A stretch of DNA of 64,000 bases from Marinobacterium lacunae (GTDB lineage: Bacteria; Pseudomonadota; Gammaproteobacteria; Pseudomonadales; Balneatricaceae): the NCBI RefSeq assembly GCF_000705555.1, contig NZ_JMQN01000030.1, forward strand, positions 1 to 64,000, given 5' to 3'. The position numbers were made by a program, and so were the translations under genes. The notes under the pieces are model-generated. The model was not told the origin of the DNA. It saw only the letters and a list, made by a program, of their open reading frames with translations, and made no database searches. This document shows positions 9,135-17,699 of the stretch, in pieces. How positions within the stretch are numbered: the stretch's first letter is position 1; each line of letters begins with the position of its first letter.

Positions 9135-9629
9135 ATGGGTTTTGCTGTGAAGACAGATGACGATGCCAAGCCGGGTGATGCCGATATCGATTTCGGTACG
9201 CTTCATGAATTGACGGGTTACTGGTTGCGCAGGGCGCAGCTGAACACCTACCGCAATGTAAGAAACTTCTTTTTCGATGAGTTCGAGATGACGCCCGGGC
9301 TATTCGGTGTGCTCGAGATTGTCTTTAGAAATCCGGGTCTGACACAGACAGCGGTGGCCAACGCGATGGGCAACGACCGGTCCGCGATGGTGGCGATCAT
9401 CGACAAGCTCGAAAAGAGGGGATTGATCGAACGTCGACCTTCACCGGTGGACCGGCGGTCGAAGGCACTGTACATGACCACTCAGGGTGAGGCATTCCAG
9501 GCGCGCGTGCGTAGCCGCGCCTTGCAACACAACCAACAGTTTTTTGATCTGCTCACAGTCGAGGAACATCAGCAGTTCGTCGACATGCTCAAGCGGGTGG
9601 CGGAGCGGGCAGACGAAAGCAGGTGTTGA
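9135..9629 (+). CDS. MarR-family transcriptional regulator 1
   Basis: Winged-helix MarR regulator of about 164 aa, probably a repressor released by a pathway acid or acyl-CoA. The helix-turn-helix and wing region reads LTQTAVANAMGNDRSAMVAIIDKLEKRGLIERR, here split as LTQTAVANAMGNDRSAM and the wing DKLEKRGLIERRPSPVDRRS. It is strongly similar throughout to the MarR protein at 12852, so the two are paralogs bracketing the TRAP genes. No clear Shine-Dalgarno is visible; a GTG one codon upstream (9132) is equally possible. It is divergent from the beta-oxidation genes. MarR proteins next to hydroxycinnamate ligases and TRAP importers elsewhere (CouR type) sense the CoA thioester; that is an analogy. 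Confidence 0.87.
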   Translation: MGFAVKTDDDAKPGDADIDFGTLHELTGYWLRRAQLNTYRNVRNFFFDEFEMTPGLFGVLEIVFRNPGLTQTAVANAMGNDRSAMVAIIDKLEKRGLIERRPSPVDRRSKALYMTTQGEAFQARVRSRALQHNQQFFDLLTVEEHQQFVDMLKRVAERADESRC

Positions 9630-9662
9630 TACAACTTGTGTTAAGGGTAAAAAATTGGATCC

Positions 9663-9685
9663 AACATATGTTGTATTGATAAACA
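9663..9685. promoter_or_regulatory. Putative operator upstream of dctP
   Basis: A perfect 12-base palindrome CAACATATGTTG overlaps a further GTTG-N7-AAAC copy of the motif seen at 5925 and 8966. It lies 101 bases before the dctP start. A related GTTGATACAAC string overlaps the marR stop codon just upstream. Together they suggest that the TRAP genes belong to the same regulon as the beta-oxidation genes. Confidence 0.5.
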
Positions 9686-9785
9686 ATGTGTGCCATAAAT
9701 AGTGCCAGCAGATGAGTGACGGACCCCTTCCAGTTGCTGACTGCAAGCGTTACAGATCTGATAAAACAATAACAAGGTGCTGAAA

Positions 9786-10841
9786 ATGCGTATAAAAACT
9801 CTCGTTGCAGCGGTTTCGCTGTCCATCGCCGGGGCCACTCTGTCTACCAGCAGCCTGGCGGCTGATCCTGAATTCTCCTTCAAGCTGCATCACATGCTGC
9901 CGCCGATGTCGATGGCGCATACCAAGATCCTGACCCCCTGGGCTGAAAAGATCGAAGAGGAGTCCAACGGTCGGATCCATATCGAGGTCTATCCCGCCAT
10001 GCAGCTCGGCGGTAAACCGCCCCAGCTGTTTGATCAGGCGCGCAAGGGTATTGCCGATATCACCTGGACCGTAACCGGTTACACACCGGGTCGTTTCCCG
10101 AAATCCACCGTCTTTGAACTGCCGTTCATACCGGCCAGTGCCAAGACAACCAGCATGGCGATGCAGGAGTACGCCGAGAAAGAGATGGGCGAAGAGCTGA
10201 AAGATGTCCATCTGCTGGCGGTGCATACCCATTCACCGGGCTCATTGCACTCCCGTGAGAAGCCTGTTCAAACGGCTGCCGATCTGGAAGGCACGAAGCT
10301 GCGTGCGCCTAATAAGGTAATGGCCGACGCATTCTCGGTATTCGATGCCAACCCCGTGTTTATGCCGGTAACCCAGATGCCCAGTGCACTGTCCAAGGGT
10401 GTTCTCGATATCGCGGTTCTACCGTTCGAGGTGGTTGCGGCACTGAAGATCCACGAATTGGTCAAGTATCACACCGAGATCGAGGGACAGCGCGGACTGT
10501 ACGTTAACACCTTCCTGTTCACCATGAACAAGGATGCCTACGAGTCGCTGCCGCCGGATCTGCAGAAGGTGATTGACGATAACTCCGGTATCGAGCTGGC
10601 CGGTCGCATGGGGCAGCTGTTCGATGAAACCGAGGCGGTGAACCGTCAGATCGCGGTAGATCAGGGTAATACCTTCTACACCCTTCCCGACAGTGAACGT
10701 GATGCTTGGAAACAGGCAATGCAGCCGATCACCGATGCCTGGATTCAGGATATGACCTCCGAAGGCTTCGATGGTCAGGGCCTATATGAAGAGGCCAAAG
10801 AGCTGATCAGCAAATACGAAAAACTCAACGGGGAAGCATAA
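9786..10841 (+). CDS. dctP: TRAP transporter substrate-binding protein, DctP family
   Basis: Periplasmic solute-binding protein of 351 aa. A signal peptide covers about residues 1-26 (MRIKTLVAAVSLSIAGATLS followed by TSSLAA). The mature part has the DctP-fold segments MQLGGKPPQLFDQARKGIADITW and LEGTKLRAPNKVMADAF; the arginine of LRAPN usually binds the substrate carboxylate. The ATG at 9786 follows AAGGTG by 6 bases, better than the GTG at 9777 that is part of that same ribosome-binding sequence. It is the first gene of a dctPQM operon. The ligand is probably the organic acid degraded by the neighbouring enzymes, an inference from position. Confidence 0.93.
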   Translation: MRIKTLVAAVSLSIAGATLSTSSLAADPEFSFKLHHMLPPMSMAHTKILTPWAEKIEEESNGRIHIEVYPAMQLGGKPPQLFDQARKGIADITWTVTGYTPGRFPKSTVFELPFIPASAKTTSMAMQEYAEKEMGEELKDVHLLAVHTHSPGSLHSREKPVQTAADLEGTKLRAPNKVMADAFSVFDANPVFMPVTQMPSALSKGVLDIAVLPFEVVAALKIHELVKYHTEIEGQRGLYVNTFLFTMNKDAYESLPPDLQKVIDDNSGIELAGRMGQLFDETEAVNRQIAVDQGNTFYTLPDSERDAWKQAMQPITDAWIQDMTSEGFDGQGLYEEAKELISKYEKLNGEA

Positions 10842-10846
10842 GCGTC

Positions 10847-11359
10847 ATGAACCTGGATCAATCTGCTTGCCAGACGGCTGTCGGCAGGGGGTTGGCATGG
10901 TTATCCCGCCAGTTTGCGCTGGCGGGAGGTCTCATCATGCTAGCGCTGGCCGTCATGACCGTTGTCAGCATCATCGGTCGAAGCACCATCGGTGTATCGG
11001 TAGAGGGTGATTACGAACTGGTTGAGGCCGGGCTCGGTATAGCGGTGTTTCTGTTTCTTCCCGAGTGCTACGTCAAACAGGGACACGTGGTCGTCGATCT
11101 GTTTACCGCACACTGCCAGATGGTCACGATCAGACGGCTCGAGATGATCAGTGATCTGCTCTTTACCCTTGTGTCGGCTGTTCTGATATGGCGCATAAGT
11201 CTTGCCGGTATGGAAGCCTACGAGTACATGGAGCAGTCGATGATCCTTGAGCTTCCGCTCTGGTGGGTATTCGCCGTTGGCGTTGTGTCGATGTCGCTTC
11301 TGGGCTTGTGCAGCCTGAACAATCTCTTTATCTATTTCTTCCGGAGGCTGGTGCGATGA
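10847..11359 (+). CDS. dctQ: TRAP transporter small permease, DctQ family
   Basis: Inner-membrane protein of 170 aa with four hydrophobic segments (about residues 22-45, 61-78, 98-117 and 137-160), the standard DctQ layout. It starts 5 bases after dctP and its stop overlaps the dctM start in an ATGA, so translation is coupled. With DctM it forms the membrane part of a sodium-driven importer that takes its substrate from DctP. Confidence 0.9.
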   Translation: MNLDQSACQTAVGRGLAWLSRQFALAGGLIMLALAVMTVVSIIGRSTIGVSVEGDYELVEAGLGIAVFLFLPECYVKQGHVVVDLFTAHCQMVTIRRLEMISDLLFTLVSAVLIWRISLAGMEAYEYMEQSMILELPLWWVFAVGVVSMSLLGLCSLNNLFIYFFRRLVR

Positions 11360-12675
11360 CCGATATACAGCTGGCTTTCGCTATGATGGCGCTGCTGATG
11401 GTGCTGATGGGGTTCCGTATCCCGATTGCACTGTCGATGCTGGGTTGCGGCGCGCTGGGCTACACGCTGTTGGCGGGTATGCCATCACTTCTGGAGTATC
11501 TGGGGACCGCTCCGGTCGACAAATTCTCCACCTACGATCTGTCCGTCGTGCCGCTGTTTATCCTCATGGGTGAACTGGCGACGCGGGCGGGTATTACCGC
11601 CGAGCTGTTCCGTACCTGTAATACCTGGGTGGGTCACATGAAAGGCGGGCTGGCGATGGCAGCGGTCGCCGGCTGCGCGGCATTCGGTGCTATCTGTGGT
11701 TCCTCGCTGGCCACGGCATCGACCATGGGTAAGGTCGCGTTGCCCGAGATGAAACGCCTGAAATATGCCGGTGGACTGTCGGCCGGCTCATTGGCAGCCG
11801 GGGGCACCCTGGGCATTCTGATACCGCCCTCCATGGTGTTGATCATCTTTGCTGTGCTGACCGAGCAGAACATCTCGAAGATGTTTATCGCCGCCTTCGC
11901 GCCGGGTTTTCTTGCAGCCTTCGGTTACATGCTTGCGATCGCCATTTATGTGCGCCTCTATCCCAACTCGGGGCCGCGTGGCGAGAAGACCAGCTTCAAG
12001 GACAAGCTGCGCTCGACCAAGGACGTCTGGCACATCACGCTGATTTTTCTGATTGTACTGGGCGGTATCTACCTCGGTTTCTTCACGCCTAACGAAGCAG
12101 CTGCGGTGGGCGTCGTGCTCACGGCGATACTGGCCTTTACGCATGGCCGCATGTCCCTGGCGGATTTTCGCGAGAGCATCCTGCGTACGGCGGTATCCTC
12201 GGCGATGATCTTCTTTATCGTGTTCGGGGCTGACCTGTTCAGTGTGTTTATCGCACTGTCGCAGCTGCCGGCAGCAGGTGTCGAACTGATTGAAAACTCG
12301 GGCCTGTCGCCTTATACAGTGCTGATTCTGATGCTACTGACCTATCTGGTCATGGGATGTTTTCTGGACAGTCTGGCGATGATTCTGCTGACCATTCCGA
12401 TCTACTTCCCGATGATCATCGCCATGGACTTCGGCTTCCCGGTTGATGATGTGGGGATCTGGTTCGGCATCCTGGCACTGGTTGTGGTTGAAGTGGGCTT
12501 GATCACGCCACCAGTGGGTATGAATGTCTTCATCATCAAGTCATTCGACAGTTCGCTGACGCTCGGTGCCTGCTTCCGCGGAGTAGTGCCATTTTTGATG
12601 TCGGACATCGTGCGTGTGGGCATGCTGGTCGCTTTCCCGTCGATCACACTCGCTCTGGTTCATCTGTTGGGTTGA
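11356..12675 (+). CDS. dctM: TRAP transporter large permease, DctM family
   Basis: Polytopic membrane protein of 439 aa from the ATG that overlaps the dctQ stop. It carries the typical segments GFRIPIALSMLGC, FILMGELATRAGI, GSSLATASTMGKVALPEMKR, GTLGILIPPSMVLIIF and GLITPPVGMNVFIIK of the ion-transporter superfamily. It forms the main translocation path of the sodium-coupled TRAP importer. A longer frame runs back into dctQ but has no support. A strong hairpin terminator follows, closing the dctPQM operon. Confidence 0.93.
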   Translation: MTDIQLAFAMMALLMVLMGFRIPIALSMLGCGALGYTLLAGMPSLLEYLGTAPVDKFSTYDLSVVPLFILMGELATRAGITAELFRTCNTWVGHMKGGLAMAAVAGCAAFGAICGSSLATASTMGKVALPEMKRLKYAGGLSAGSLAAGGTLGILIPPSMVLIIFAVLTEQNISKMFIAAFAPGFLAAFGYMLAIAIYVRLYPNSGPRGEKTSFKDKLRSTKDVWHITLIFLIVLGGIYLGFFTPNEAAAVGVVLTAILAFTHGRMSLADFRESILRTAVSSAMIFFIVFGADLFSVFIALSQLPAAGVELIENSGLSPYTVLILMLLTYLVMGCFLDSLAMILLTIPIYFPMIIAMDFGFPVDDVGIWFGILALVVVEVGLITPPVGMNVFIIKSFDSSLTLGACFRGVVPFLMSDIVRVGMLVAFPSITLALVHLLG

Positions 12676-12720
12676 TGCCCGACAACCCCGCCTGAGGTTT
12701 TTAAACCTTGTGTCGCCTTC

Positions 12721-12747
12721 AGGGGAGCCGTTGCTCCCCTGTTTTTT
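12721..12747 (+). terminator. Rho-independent terminator of dctPQM
   Basis: AGGGGAGC-CGTT-GCTCCCCT forms a perfect 8-bp stem with a 4-base loop, followed by GTTTTTTG. It lies about 45 bases after the dctM stop and separates dctPQM from the second marR gene. Confidence 0.85.
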
Positions 12748-12851
12748 GCGTTAAAGAAATAGGCTTGTGCGAAAAATTTATATGTTTAAAATTTAATTGT
12801 TGAGATTTTAAATATATCGTTTTTTGGCCTATTTTCGGCTGTGGAGGTTTG

Positions 12852-13301
12852 ATGAGCAGCTCTCAAGGAGCGACGGACGAGATCAGCTTCGGTGTTCTCG
12901 GTGAAATGCTGGGTTACAGGTTACGGCGTGCACAGCTTACGTTCTTCAACAATTTTTCGTCTGTTTGCTCAGACCTCGGCGTCAGTCCAGGGCTGTTCGG
13001 GGTGCTGTCGATCGCCAAAGAGAACCCGGGCCTGACCCAGACTGCAGTTGCGCAGGCGCTGGGCAATGACCGCTCTGCCATGGTGGCCGCGGTCGATCGG
13101 CTGGAGAAGCTTGAGCTGATCGAGCGTCGTCCGTCCAAAAAGGATCGGCGTTCATATGCACTCTACCTTACCGAACACGGTGAGCGTTTTTATGAGGATC
13201 TGGTCAATCGTGTCCAGCGCCATGAAGAGCAGTTGTGTGAACGTTTGAAGCCGGGTGAAAAGGAGTGGTTGCTCGAAGTATTGGGACGTTTTTCCTCGTA
13301 G
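12852..13301 (+). CDS. MarR-family transcriptional regulator 2
   Basis: MarR-type winged-helix regulator of 149 aa. It shares with the MarR protein at 9135 the strings LGYRLRRAQL, SPGLFGVLSIAKENPGLTQT, GNDRSAMVA and LIERRPS, so the two arose by duplication. A GGAGG Shine-Dalgarno stands 5 bases before the ATG. Its leader is AT-rich and contains TTTAATTGTTG, the same 11 bases that open the putative operator at 8966, plus an 8-base inverted repeat TTTAAAAT/ATTTTAAA. It is probably autoregulated and may cross-talk with MarR 1. It is transcribed alone between two terminators. Confidence 0.87.
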   Translation: MSSSQGATDEISFGVLGEMLGYRLRRAQLTFFNNFSSVCSDLGVSPGLFGVLSIAKENPGLTQTAVAQALGNDRSAMVAAVDRLEKLELIERRPSKKDRRSYALYLTEHGERFYEDLVNRVQRHEEQLCERLKPGEKEWLLEVLGRFSS

Positions 13302-13330
13302 AAACGGGTGTCTCGATAAAACCCTACAAG

Positions 13331-13354
13331 AAGGTGCCGTCCGGCACCTTTTTT
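13331..13354 (+). terminator. Rho-independent terminator after marR 2
   Basis: AAGGTGCC-GTCC-GGCACCTT followed by TTTT, starting 29 bases after the marR stop. A perfect 8-bp stem with a U-tract. Confidence 0.85.
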
Positions 13355-13469
13355 GCGTTATCTCCCCTGTTGCTGATCTGTCTGAAGCGACCGCTGTAAG
13401 ATGCCTGTCACCGAATTGAAGTAGTTTTTTAAAGGCTATTTAACGTCGGAACGGATACCGAAACGCTTC

Positions 13470-15797
13470 ATGAAAGGCACAGCTTTGTCGTCATTCAATC
13501 CAATCCAGTTGGCTACTGCTTTACTGGGGCTGGTGTTTACCGGCTTTCTCTGGTCTTTCACCTATCACCAGATGGAGACGATTCGTCTCGAAACCCTTGA
13601 TGCCAGCGCCGCCGAGCAGACGAATCTGGTGACGATCGTGACCGAAAACCTGCGCCAGATAACCGAGCGTGCGCGTCTGATTGCCAACCTGACGGTTCTG
13701 GGCAGTGCGCCGAGCGCCAGTCAGCTAGCGGCCCTGGATGTGCTGTTGGCCAGTGACCCGGTATTCAACCGGATCTCGATCTACGCGACCAGCGGTGGCC
13801 TTATTTACGCCTCCTCACCCGGAGCAGGACAGCATCTCGAGGCGGATGTGCTGCAGCTGCTCGATAATCATCAGGACCGATTCGGATCGGGTACACCTCT
13901 GTTGAGACCGGAGCCTGCCCACACCGAGTCTTACTTTGTTCCGCAGTGGCGTTTGCCGTTCGTGGTGTCGGTGCGTAATCCCCGAGAGCCCGGGAAGGAT
14001 CGGGTACTGTTGATTGAGCTGGACCTCGGTTACCTGTTGAGTCTGTACCAACGGATGGATTTAGGACGTTCCGGACTGATTCAGATTTATGACGCTGGCG
14101 GACAACAGCGGGTACGCGCCAACAGCGCCGGTATCATTATCGGTGGTGGCGAATTTCCGCAACCGCCCGAGGCTCAGGGGAGTGACCCCCTGCGTTTCCG
14201 GCAGCAGATCAGCGGTGAGAATGACCCCTATCAGTCGGTGCTGATGCCGATGCCGGAACTGGGACTATCCTTTGTTTTACGCCGCAGCGAAGCTGAGATA
14301 CTTAAGCCTTACCAGGCGATTAAACAGCGCTATCTGATTGTACTGATGCTGACCAGTGTGATGATTCTGAGCGTGGTCGCCTGGCTTTTATGGATGCTGC
14401 AGCGACGACAACGCACGTTGAGTGCACTGCATCTTGCGCATGACGACAACAGCCGCCTGATCGAAAGGCTAGAACGTGAGCATCAGCGCAGTACTCATGC
14501 CGCCGCCACCGATCATCTTACTGGGTTATTGAACCGCCGCAGTTTTGTCGAGCAGGCGCAGCAAGTGCTAGACGATTTGGGCGCTCCGGCGCTGATTGCT
14601 GTGTTATTCATCGATCTGGACCGGTTCAAGTCAATCAATGACTCGCTTGGTCATCGCACGGGCGATCTGTTGCTCAAAGCGGTGGCGGGCCGAATCGAAA
14701 CGCTAGTCACCTCGTCGGATCGTGCGGCGCGCTTCGGTGGCGACGAGTTCGTGTTGATGCTGATTGGACGGTTGGGCCGCAGCGATCTTGAAAGCGTCGT
14801 CATCCGCCTGCGAGATGGCCTGAGCGCACCTTACCAACTCGAGGACAAGCGTGTTCATGTTAGTCCCAGTATCGGTATCGCCTGGACCGATGGCCGCGAG
14901 CGAGACCTTGAGACACTTATCCGCCATGCCGATATTGCCATGTACAGCGCCAAACGTGCGGGGCGTGGCCAGTATCGCTATTTTCAACGCTCGGAGAGTG
15001 AGCACCGCACCGAAGAGTTTGAACTGGAGCAGGGACTACAGGCTGCCTTGAAACATAGCGAATTCGAGTTGGTTTACCAGCCGATCGTCGATCTGGTCAG
15101 CGAGCGCCTGCTCGGGCTGGAGGCGCTGGTTCGCTGGCGTCATCCTCAGCGAGGAGTCTGGCCCGCTGAGCGATTTATACCGGTAGCCGAGCGTGCCGGA
15201 CTGATGAGTGAGCTGGGTATCGAGATTCTGCGCATCGCCATGCGTCAGATGAGTCGTTGGCGCCAAGCCGGTGTAGATCGTATGCCGGTATCGGTGGATG
15301 TCTCGCCTCAGCAGCTGCAACACAACGGCTTCTCGGAATGCGTGCTGGAGTTGCTCGATAACCTGTCGATCGACGGCGCTGAACTCAGGCTCGAAGTCAG
15401 TGAGAGCGCGATTTTGGGCACCAATACACAGGTTTATGACCAGCTTGAACAGCTCAGTCAGGCGGGTATCGGCATCACGCTGGATCACTTCGGACGCGGA
15501 TATGCGGGCTTTGCCCAGCTGCAGAGGCTGCCGTTCAGTACCGTGAAGCTGGATCGAAAACTGGTTGGCGAGATTCGGCGCTCAGACGAAGATCCGGCGA
15601 TTTTGTCCGCCACCATAGCCCTTGCCAGAAAGCTCTCGCTTGAGGTTGTTGCCGAAGGGGTCGAGACGCTTGAGCAACTCGCTTGCCTTCAGCGTCTGGG
15701 CTGCAATAGCGGGCAAGGGGCTCTGCTGTATCCACCTCTTGTCTGCGACGAGATTACACCGTTACTGCAATCTCAAATAGACAGGAGAGACACATGA
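13470..15797 (+). CDS. Membrane GGDEF-EAL protein (c-di-GMP turnover)
   Basis: Protein of 775 aa with a TM helix near residues 10-30, a periplasmic sensor of about 250 residues, a second TM helix near 288-308, a GGDEF domain and an EAL domain. The GGDEF motif is intact at 423-427, so cyclic-di-GMP synthesis is expected. The inhibitory RxxD site is missing (TSSD just before the active site). EAL is present at 551-553, but two metal ligands differ: the usual asparagine is D in VSVDVSPQQL, and DDFG is DHFG. The phosphodiesterase may therefore be weak or regulatory. The stop overlaps the start of the periplasmic binding-protein gene (ATGA), suggesting a sensor pair. Confidence 0.92.
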   Translation: MKGTALSSFNPIQLATALLGLVFTGFLWSFTYHQMETIRLETLDASAAEQTNLVTIVTENLRQITERARLIANLTVLGSAPSASQLAALDVLLASDPVFNRISIYATSGGLIYASSPGAGQHLEADVLQLLDNHQDRFGSGTPLLRPEPAHTESYFVPQWRLPFVVSVRNPREPGKDRVLLIELDLGYLLSLYQRMDLGRSGLIQIYDAGGQQRVRANSAGIIIGGGEFPQPPEAQGSDPLRFRQQISGENDPYQSVLMPMPELGLSFVLRRSEAEILKPYQAIKQRYLIVLMLTSVMILSVVAWLLWMLQRRQRTLSALHLAHDDNSRLIERLEREHQRSTHAAATDHLTGLLNRRSFVEQAQQVLDDLGAPALIAVLFIDLDRFKSINDSLGHRTGDLLLKAVAGRIETLVTSSDRAARFGGDEFVLMLIGRLGRSDLESVVIRLRDGLSAPYQLEDKRVHVSPSIGIAWTDGRERDLETLIRHADIAMYSAKRAGRGQYRYFQRSESEHRTEEFELEQGLQAALKHSEFELVYQPIVDLVSERLLGLEALVRWRHPQRGVWPAERFIPVAERAGLMSELGIEILRIAMRQMSRWRQAGVDRMPVSVDVSPQQLQHNGFSECVLELLDNLSIDGAELRLEVSESAILGTNTQVYDQLEQLSQAGIGITLDHFGRGYAGFAQLQRLPFSTVKLDRKLVGEIRRSDEDPAILSATIALARKLSLEVVAEGVETLEQLACLQRLGCNSGQGALLYPPLVCDEITPLLQSQIDRRDT

Positions 15798-16666
15798 TCC
15801 GAACACTGCTGTTGGGCGTGATACTTCTTGTGTGGGGGCCGCTCAGTATTGCCGCCGGCTCTGATGATGAAAGCTGTAATGTCAGTACGCTGCGTTTCTC
15901 GATGATACCCAAGAACAATGTGGAACGTCAGGTCGAGGGCTACAAAAGCCTGACCGAACTGCTTGAGCAGCGCTTGCAGGTGCCGGTGCAGATTATTCGT
16001 CCTACCTCTTACAACTCGGTTGTGGAGGGGGTGGTTACCGGAGCTGTTGATTTAGCTGTACTGGGCCCTGCCGCCTATGTGCGTGCGCACGGGATGGATT
16101 CGCGTGTGACCGCTTTTGCCTCGCTCTCCTATGCGGCTGATTTTTTCACGCCCCGAGGCGAGTATTACTCCTCTATTCTGGTTGCGAATGCCGACTCCCC
16201 ATTCACCGATATAAAGCGACTTCGGGGCGCACGCGTTGCCTTCACTGACCCTGGCAGCACTTCCGGCGAGTTGATACCGTCGACGCAGTTTGTAAAGGAG
16301 ATCGGCGGTGATTTGAACCGCTTTTTTGCTTCGCGCATCTATGCCGGATCACACGATAAGGCGATGGAGGCACTGCTGGATCGCCGCGTCGATGCAGCAT
16401 TCGTTTCCAGCAGTCGGGCCGATCGGTTTCTGGACCAGGGGCGTATCGACAAGAGCAGCTTTCGGGTGCTCTGGCGTTCGGAACCGATACATTTCGATCC
16501 CTTTGTGTTCGGCACGAGCCTGTGCCCCTCACTGCGTAAGCGCATCGCTGAGTTTATGCTCTCGGGTGATGACCAGCTTGAACCTTACCTTGGGTTTGAA
16601 GGGGCCAGTGCCATCATTCCGGTTACGGATGACGCCTACACGCCCATAGCCGAACTCAGTCAATAA
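15794..16666 (+). CDS. PhnD-like periplasmic binding protein
   Basis: Type 2 periplasmic binding protein of 290 aa with a signal peptide (about residues 1-21). It has the PhnD/phosphate-phosphite-phosphonate family segments FSMIPKNNVERQVEGYKSL, GAVDLAVLGPAAYVRA and FTDPGSTSGELIPS. It overlaps the GGDEF-EAL gene by 4 bases and no ABC permease or ATPase follows, so it is more likely a ligand sensor presenting a signal to the periplasmic domain of the GGDEF-EAL protein than a transport component. The ligand is unknown. Its 3' end overlaps the convergent lysR gene by 11 bases. Confidence 0.85.
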   Translation: MIRTLLLGVILLVWGPLSIAAGSDDESCNVSTLRFSMIPKNNVERQVEGYKSLTELLEQRLQVPVQIIRPTSYNSVVEGVVTGAVDLAVLGPAAYVRAHGMDSRVTAFASLSYAADFFTPRGEYYSSILVANADSPFTDIKRLRGARVAFTDPGSTSGELIPSTQFVKEIGGDLNRFFASRIYAGSHDKAMEALLDRRVDAAFVSSSRADRFLDQGRIDKSSFRVLWRSEPIHFDPFVFGTSLCPSLRKRIAEFMLSGDDQLEPYLGFEGASAIIPVTDDAYTPIAELSQ

Positions 16667-17579
16667 CCGCGGCGCCGTGGCTCTCCTGCAAGGCGGCGAG
16701 AAAGCGGCGAACCAGTCGGGTCGGGGCCGGTGATTTACGATAGAGAGCGGCGAATTCGCAGTAATAGTTGAATTCCGACTGCGCGATCTGGCGCATCTGA
16801 CCTGCGCTGACAAAGGACGCGGCGTAGTGGTCCGGCAGATAGCCGATAAACACACCGGAGCGGATGAGGGTGGCGATCCCCTCCTGATCGTTGGCGACCG
16901 CGCTCTTCTCCAGACCGTGCTTGCGGCCGGTTTCCATATTGGGGCTATGAAAGCTAAGCCCTGCATAGCGCTGAGCTTTGATCTCCTGGGCGCTGGCGCT
17001 TGTGGCGCGCTCGAAAAGCGGGTGTCCCTTGCCGCAATACAGATGCATCTGTTCACCGAACAGCGGGATGTATTTGAGGCTGCTTGAGGAGCGGTGGGTG
17101 GGGATGATGCCGACATGGTAACGTCCATCCAGTATGCCTTTCTCGATCTGATTGACCGGCACCACGTGGATGTCGATCAGCACCTCGGGCGCGTTGGCCG
17201 TAAAGGCCGCAATCGCATCGGGCACCCGGCATTCGGGGTTGCTGACGGTTTTGTCGAACATGGCGACCGAGAGCTGCCCTTGAAGGGTGCGGTGCATGTC
17301 GTTCACCTGGTGTCGGAAGTCTTCGATCGACGTGATCAGCCGCTGCGCGTATTCGTATATCTGCACCCCCTCCTGCGTCATCGAGAACCCGCCGCGCCCG
17401 CGTCGGCACAATGTCAGCCCCAGGCGAATCTCCAGATCTTTCAGGTGGCGGCTGATGGTGGAGCGGCCGATATTAAGCTCCAGTTCGGCAGCGCTTAGCC
17501 CCCCGGCTTCGACTACGGCCATGAATACTCTCAACAGGCGTATATCGGCATCGGACAGGTTACCCAGAAGTGCTCTCAT
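16656..17579 (-). CDS. LysR-family regulator divergent from bauA
   Basis: LysR-type activator/repressor of 307 aa. The N-terminal helix-turn-helix covers about residues 14-72 (LRVFMAVVEAGGLSAAELEL then GRSTISRHLKDLEIRLGL), and the rest is a two-lobed effector-binding domain. It is divergent from the transaminase gene with a 120-base AT-rich gap, the classic layout for a LysR protein that controls its neighbour. The inducer is probably an omega-amino acid such as beta-alanine; this is inference. Confidence 0.9.
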   Translation of the reverse strand: MRALLGNLSDADIRLLRVFMAVVEAGGLSAAELELNIGRSTISRHLKDLEIRLGLTLCRRGRGGFSMTQEGVQIYEYAQRLITSIEDFRHQVNDMHRTLQGQLSVAMFDKTVSNPECRVPDAIAAFTANAPEVLIDIHVVPVNQIEKGILDGRYHVGIIPTHRSSSSLKYIPLFGEQMHLYCGKGHPLFERATSASAQEIKAQRYAGLSFHSPNMETGRKHGLEKSAVANDQEGIATLIRSGVFIGYLPDHYAASFVSAGQMRQIAQSEFNYYCEFAALYRKSPAPTRLVRRFLAALQESHGAAVID

Positions 17580-17699
17580 CTTTGGCCTTTTAATGTTTCA
17601 TAAAACTGCAAATAAGTTTCGATTAATTGTAATTTATCAAACTTAACCCCTGTCCTAAAGTGCATCGCAGATACTGAACACACCCCCACTTTTTATTGA

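Noticed and set aside
15794-16666. Phosphonate/phosphate ABC transporter
   Set aside because: Only the binding protein is present; no PhnC or PhnE gene is nearby and it overlaps a signalling gene.
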